In this document: positions 4,229 to 8,175 of the stretch, in pieces
Layout: the number at the start of each line of letters is the position of its first letter
Numbering within the stretch: the stretch's first letter is position 1
Assembly: GCA_020063545.1 (NCBI GenBank)
Contig: JAGUUF010000025.1
Coordinates: 1 to 8,175 of the forward strand
DNA: 8,175 bases
Direction: 5' to 3'
From: Cytophagales bacterium
GTDB taxonomy: Bacteria > Bacteroidota > Bacteroidia > Cytophagales > Cyclobacteriaceae
Notes under the pieces: model-generated
What the model was told of the DNA's origin: nothing
Databases searched by the model: none
What the model saw: only the letters and a program-made list of their open reading frames with translations
Program-made: the position numbers and the translations under genes

Positions 4229-7200
4229 TTGGCAAAGAAAAATAGTAATGGTCGGATTGACTTTTCTAAAATTGAAAAAGTAATCGACTACCCTGATTTT
4301 CTGGATGTACAACTCCAGTCTTTTAAAGATTTCTTACAGATTGACACCCCTGCCGAAAAACGGCAGAACGAAGGTTTGTATAAGGTATTTGCCGAAAACT
4401 TTCCGATTTCGGATTCGCGCGAAAACTTTGTACTCGAATTCGTTGATTACACCATTGATCCGCCAAAATATAATGTGGATGAGTGCATTGACCGCGGATT
4501 AACATTTTCTGTACCCCTCAAGGCCAAGCTTCGCCTTACCTGCAACGATGAGGATAACGAAGATTTTGAAACCATTGAACAGGAAGTGTTCCTGGGCAAC
4601 ATTCCCTACATGACCGAAAAAGGATCGTTCGTTATCAATGGTGCCGAACGTGTAATTGTTTCCCAGCTGCACCGTTCTCCCGGGGTGTTCTTTGCCATGA
4701 GTAAGCACACCAACGGAACTAAACTCTACTCCGCCCGGATTATTCCCTTCAAGGGTTCGTGGATTGAGTTTGCCACCGATGTTAATGCGGTAATGTATGC
4801 CTACATCGACCGCAAGAAGAAATTCCCGGTAACAACATTGCTCCGTGCCATCGGCTATGGAACGGATAAAGATATTCTTGATCTGTTCGGATTATCGGAA
4901 GAAGTAGAAGCCAACAAGAATACGCTGAAAAAAGTAGCCGGCCGTAAACTGGCTGCCCGCGTACTCCGCACCTGGACGGAAGACTTCGTTGACGAAGATA
5001 CCGGTGAAGTGGTTTCCATTGACCGGAACGAAGTATTGCTGGAACGCGACCATGTGCTGACACCGGAAGACATCGAAACCATTCTGGAATCGGGTGTTAA
5101 ATCCATCATTCTGCACCGCGATGATGTTAACGTGGCCGATTTCACCATTATTTTCAACACGCTTGCCAAGGATAATTCAAACTCCGAAAAAGAAGCCGTT
5201 GAACAGATCTATCGTCAGCTTCGGAATACCGAAGCCCCCGATGAACAAACTGCACGCGACATCATCAACAGTTTATTCTTCAGCGAAAAGCGTTACGACC
5301 TGGGCGAAGTAGGCCGGTACCGAATCAATAAAAAACTCGGCCTCGACCTGGGGTACGATCAGCGCGTGTTAACAAAAGATGACATCATTCTGATTGTTAA
5401 ATACCTCATCGGATTGATAAACTCCAAGGCTGTGGTTGACGATATCGACCACCTGAGTAACCGGAGGGTGCGAACCGTGGGCGAGCAGTTGTATTCGCAG
5501 TTTGGCGTAGGCCTTGCCCGTATGGCAAGAACCATCAAAGAACGCATGAACGTGCGTGATAATGAAGACTTTAAGCCGGTTGACCTGATCAATGCCCGAA
5601 CGCTGTCATCGGTAATCAATTCGTTCTTTGGTACCAACCAGCTTTCTCAGTTCATGGACCAAACCAACCCGTTGGCCGAGATTACCCACAAGCGCAGAAT
5701 GTCGGCCCTGGGCCCTGGTGGCCTTTCGCGTGAGCGCGCGGGCTTTGAAGTTCGTGACGTACACTACACCCATTACGGGCGCCTGTGTACCATCGAAACA
5801 CCCGAAGGTCCGAATATCGGTCTTATATCATCACTCTGCGTTCACGCCAAGGTGAACAAGATGGGCTTTATTGAAACACCTTACCGAAAAGTTGAAAACG
5901 GTAAGGTCAAAACAAAAGACCTCGTGTTTTTAACGGCCGAAGAAGAGGATACACATAACATAGCTCAGGCCAATGCCAAAATAAAACCGAACGGAGAATT
6001 CGTTGATGAAAAAGTAAAGGCCCGTTTCGAAGGCGATTTCCCGGTGGTAGAACCGAAGGAAGTGAAGTTCATGGACATTGCACCGAACCAGATTGTTTCG
6101 GTTGCCGCCTCGATGATTCCTTTCCTCGAGCACGATGATGCCAACCGTGCATTAATGGGCTCAAACATGCAACGTCAGGCAGTACCGTTGGTTCGCCCCG
6201 AAACCCCCATCGTGGGTACCGGACTGGAAGGCCGCATTGCCCTGGATTCACGTGCGTTGATTACGGCCGAAGGTGATGGTGTTGTTGAATTTGTCGATGC
6301 CCGGAAGATTGTTATCCGCTATGATCTGACAGACGAGCAGCGCCTTGTTAATTTCGATACTGAAGTTAAAACCTACAGCCTGGTGAAGTTCCGCAGAACC
6401 AATCAGGATACCTGCATTAACCACACGCCCCTTGTGAAGAAAGGCGACAGGGTTACCAAAGGGCAGCCCCTTGTTGAAGGGTATGCCACCAACGCGGGCG
6501 AACTTGCCCTGGGACGTAACCTGCTGGTTGCGTACATGCCATGGCAGGGATATAACTTCGAAGATGCTATCGTTATCTCCGAAAAAGTTGTTCGCGATGA
6601 CATTTACACCTCCATCCACATCGAAGAATTTGAACTTGAAGTTCGCGATACCAAGCGTGGCGAAGAGGAACTTACTTCTGAAATTCCCAACGTTAGCGAA
6701 GAAGCCGTTAAGCACCTCGATGAAAACGGCATTATCCGGGTTGGTGCTGAAGTAAAAGAAGGCGATATTCTTATTGGTAAAATCACTCCGAAAGGCGAAA
6801 CTGACCCGACACCTGAAGAAAAACTGTTACGGGCTATTTTCGGAGACAAGGCTGGCGATGTGAAAGATGCCTCGCTCAAGGCACCGCCATCTCTTAAAGG
6901 AGTGGTTATTGACACAAAGTTGTTTTCAAGGCCCAAGCGCGATAAGGATGTGCGCAACAAGTCAAAGAAAGAACTGGATGCCCTTAAAACCCGGTACAGC
7001 AAGCAACTTTCCGAGTTACGCTCAGAGGTTATCAAAAAACTTACTACCCTGTTAAGCGGTAAAACAAGCAATGGCGTGCGCCATAAGTTTGGCGATGAGT
7101 TGATTGCCAAAGGTGTAAAATTTACGACCAAAGTAATTGAGAGCAACCTCTTTCCGGATAAGAACATTTACCGCGATGAAAGCAACTACGCGGTTCCGGA

Positions 7201-8098
7201 AGAAGTTAACCTAATCAGCGATGTATCGCTTGACAACTGGACCAGCGATGACCATACAAACGAACTGGTTGCGCAACTGGTGAAGAACTACCTGGTGAAG
7301 CGAAATACCTATGCCGGGGAGTTTAAGCGCGAGCGCTTTACCCTTGAAGTAGGTGATGAACTGCCAACGGGTATCGTACAGCTTGCCAAAGTATATGTGG
7401 CCAAGAAACGCAAACTGAAAGTGGGCGATAAAATGGCCGGTCGCCACGGCAACAAAGGCGTAGTGGCAAAAATTGTCCGCGAAGAAGATATGCCGTTCCT
7501 CGAAGACGGTACTCCCGTTGACATTTGCCTTAACCCGCTGGGCGTGCCTTCGCGTATGAACCTCGGGCAGCTTTATGAAGCCGTGCTGGCATGGGCGGGC
7601 TTAAAACTTGGCCGCAAGTATGCAACGCCAATTTTTGATGGGGCAACATTGGAAGAAGTTCAGCACGAACTCAAAGAGGCAGGTTTACCCGAATTCGGCA
7701 GAACCTACCTGTACGATGGCCTTACCGGTGATAAGTTTGACCAGCCGGTAACTGTAGGCGTAGCCTACATGCTGAAACTCGGCCACCTGGTTGACGATAA
7801 AATGCATGCCCGCTCTATCGGGCCCTACTCCCTCATTACGCAGCAGCCGCTTGGCGGTAAAGCCCAGTTTGGCGGCCAGCGGTTTGGTGAAATGGAGGTG
7901 TGGGCAATCGAGGCATTCGGTGCTTCGCACATCCTTCAGGAAATTTTAACCATCAAATCCGATGATGTGGTTGGCCGTGCCAAAGCGTATGAATCAATCG
8001 TGAAAGGTGAGCCCATGCGCAAGCCTAATATCCCTGAGTCGTTTAACGTGCTCGTACACGAACTGCGTGGCCTTGCACTGGAAATTACCATGGATTAA
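4229..8098 (+). CDS. rpoB: DNA-directed RNA polymerase subunit beta
   Basis: The beta subunit forms, with beta', the active-site cleft of RNA polymerase. The product is 1289 residues, normal for Bacteroidota and shorter than E. coli (1342). The rifampicin region is GTNQLSQFMDQTNPLAEITH onward (468-487). E. coli Q513, D516, H526 and S531 correspond to Q474, D477, H487 and S492, all the sensitive type. Other landmarks are RLCTIETPEGPNIGLISSL, MPWQGYNFEDA (770-780, E. coli E813-D814 as E778-D779), GDKMAGRHGNKG (1066-1077, Lys 1068 and 1076), MHARS with H1193, and GGKAQFGGQRFGEMEVWAIE (1209-1228). A charged, partly helical segment (about 902-1040) occupies the site of a known lineage-variable insertion. 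The start is TTG (4229): an in-frame TAA lies at 4214-4216, no ATG or GTG lies between, and the next in-frame Met is beyond residue 120. No Shine-Dalgarno is visible. Confidence 0.97.
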   Translation: MAKKNSNGRIDFSKIEKVIDYPDFLDVQLQSFKDFLQIDTPAEKRQNEGLYKVFAENFPISDSRENFVLEFVDYTIDPPKYNVDECIDRGLTFSVPLKAKLRLTCNDEDNEDFETIEQEVFLGNIPYMTEKGSFVINGAERVIVSQLHRSPGVFFAMSKHTNGTKLYSARIIPFKGSWIEFATDVNAVMYAYIDRKKKFPVTTLLRAIGYGTDKDILDLFGLSEEVEANKNTLKKVAGRKLAARVLRTWTEDFVDEDTGEVVSIDRNEVLLERDHVLTPEDIETILESGVKSIILHRDDVNVADFTIIFNTLAKDNSNSEKEAVEQIYRQLRNTEAPDEQTARDIINSLFFSEKRYDLGEVGRYRINKKLGLDLGYDQRVLTKDDIILIVKYLIGLINSKAVVDDIDHLSNRRVRTVGEQLYSQFGVGLARMARTIKERMNVRDNEDFKPVDLINARTLSSVINSFFGTNQLSQFMDQTNPLAEITHKRRMSALGPGGLSRERAGFEVRDVHYTHYGRLCTIETPEGPNIGLISSLCVHAKVNKMGFIETPYRKVENGKVKTKDLVFLTAEEEDTHNIAQANAKIKPNGEFVDEKVKARFEGDFPVVEPKEVKFMDIAPNQIVSVAASMIPFLEHDDANRALMGSNMQRQAVPLVRPETPIVGTGLEGRIALDSRALITAEGDGVVEFVDARKIVIRYDLTDEQRLVNFDTEVKTYSLVKFRRTNQDTCINHTPLVKKGDRVTKGQPLVEGYATNAGELALGRNLLVAYMPWQGYNFEDAIVISEKVVRDDIYTSIHIEEFELEVRDTKRGEEELTSEIPNVSEEAVKHLDENGIIRVGAEVKEGDILIGKITPKGETDPTPEEKLLRAIFGDKAGDVKDASLKAPPSLKGVVIDTKLFSRPKRDKDVRNKSKKELDALKTRYSKQLSELRSEVIKKLTTLLSGKTSNGVRHKFGDELIAKGVKFTTKVIESNLFPDKNIYRDESNYAVPEEVNLISDVSLDNWTSDDHTNELVAQLVKNYLVKRNTYAGEFKRERFTLEVGDELPTGIVQLAKVYVAKKRKLKVGDKMAGRHGNKGVVAKIVREEDMPFLEDGTPVDICLNPLGVPSRMNLGQLYEAVLAWAGLKLGRKYATPIFDGATLEEVQHELKEAGLPEFGRTYLYDGLTGDKFDQPVTVGVAYMLKLGHLVDDKMHARSIGPYSLITQQPLGGKAQFGGQRFGEMEVWAIEAFGASHILQEILTIKSDDVVGRAKAYESIVKGEPMRKPNIPESFNVLVHELRGLALEITMD

Positions 8099-8106
8099 TG
8101 TAGGTA

Positions 8107-8150
8107 TGGTTCTTAGTTGATGTTGTTGCACAGCTATCAACCAAGAACCA
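8107..8150 (+). repeat. Imperfect inverted repeat downstream of rpoB
   Basis: TGGTTCTTAGTTGAT (8107-8121) and ATCAACCAAGAACCA (8136-8150) pair at 14 of 15 positions, with one A/C mismatch (8115/8142) and a 14-nt loop. No T-run follows, so it is not an intrinsic terminator, which fits continued transcription into the presumed rpoC. TTAGTTG (8113-8119) can alternatively pair with CAACTAA (8152-8158) without the mismatch, so two exclusive folds are possible. The rest of the spacer to 8175 shows no gene start that I can defend. Confidence 0.6.
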
Positions 8151-8175
8151 CCAACTAACAACGTATTTGAATAAA

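Noticed and set aside
5624..5710. Rifampicin-resistance substitutions in rpoB
   Set aside because: The positions matching E. coli Q513, D516, H526 and S531 are all wild type. The differences seen (for example Thr at the N518 position, Met at I530) look like ordinary lineage variation.
7084..7091. TAAGTTTG matching the -7 promoter element (also at 7732-7739)
   Set aside because: Both lie inside conserved rpoB codons (encoding the K-F region). No gene follows that would need a promoter, and the 8-mer with four to six fixed bases is expected by chance.
6604..7167. 187-codon open frame on the minus strand inside rpoB
   Set aside because: It lies wholly antisense to conserved rpoB codons. Its serine/leucine-rich low-information composition is typical of the reverse frame of a biased gene.
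8107..8150. Intrinsic terminator after rpoB
   Set aside because: The stem is long, but the sequence after it is A/C-rich with no T-run, and rpoC normally follows in the same transcript.

Overview
The window is a core translation/transcription locus from a member of the Bacteroidota, probably of the Cytophagales type. The protein families and their order (tuf, tRNA-Trp, secE, nusG, rplK, rplA, rplJ, rplL, rpoB) fit that phylum. So do a textbook Bacteroidota promoter (TTTG, 19 nt, TAnnTTTG), the lack of Shine-Dalgarno sequences before most genes, and a tRNA gene without an encoded CCA. The genus cannot be fixed from sequence reading alone. All genes are on the + strand and look intact. Only tuf is cut by the window edge, and rpoC presumably follows rpoB outside the window.

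Layout. Positions 1-629 hold the C-terminal half of EF-Tu. A good intrinsic terminator (669-706) follows, and its 3' arm and tail contain the -33 element of a strong promoter (699-729). That promoter should drive tRNA-Trp (827-899) and probably everything downstream. Between the tRNA and secE (900-1183) lies the least ordinary part of the window. The last 19 nt of the tRNA plus flanking sequence recur at a period of 103-104 nt, giving two full units and a 27-nt partial third copy. Each full unit looks like a stripped-down tRNA. It has an acceptor-like 5' strand, no D or anticodon arm, a T arm, and an acceptor 3' strand identical to that of the real tRNA. Its T loop is interrupted by about 45 nt that fold into two hairpins.

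secE and nusG abut, followed by rplK, rplA, rplJ and rplL with gaps of only 12-34 nt. The 145-nt rplL-rpoB gap contains three stem-loops, one a nearly continuous 16-bp stem. rpoB begins with an unavoidable TTG codon and runs to 8098. After it comes a 15-position inverted repeat with an alternative pairing partner, just upstream of the presumed rpoC.

The genes together supply the ribosomal stalk and L1/L11 arms, the translocon subunit SecE, the elongation factor NusG and the RNA polymerase beta subunit. This is ordinary housekeeping content. The unusual signals lie in the non-coding spacers: the tRNA-derived tandem repeat, the hairpins that may tune rpoB/rpoC relative to ribosomal protein expression, and the TTG start.
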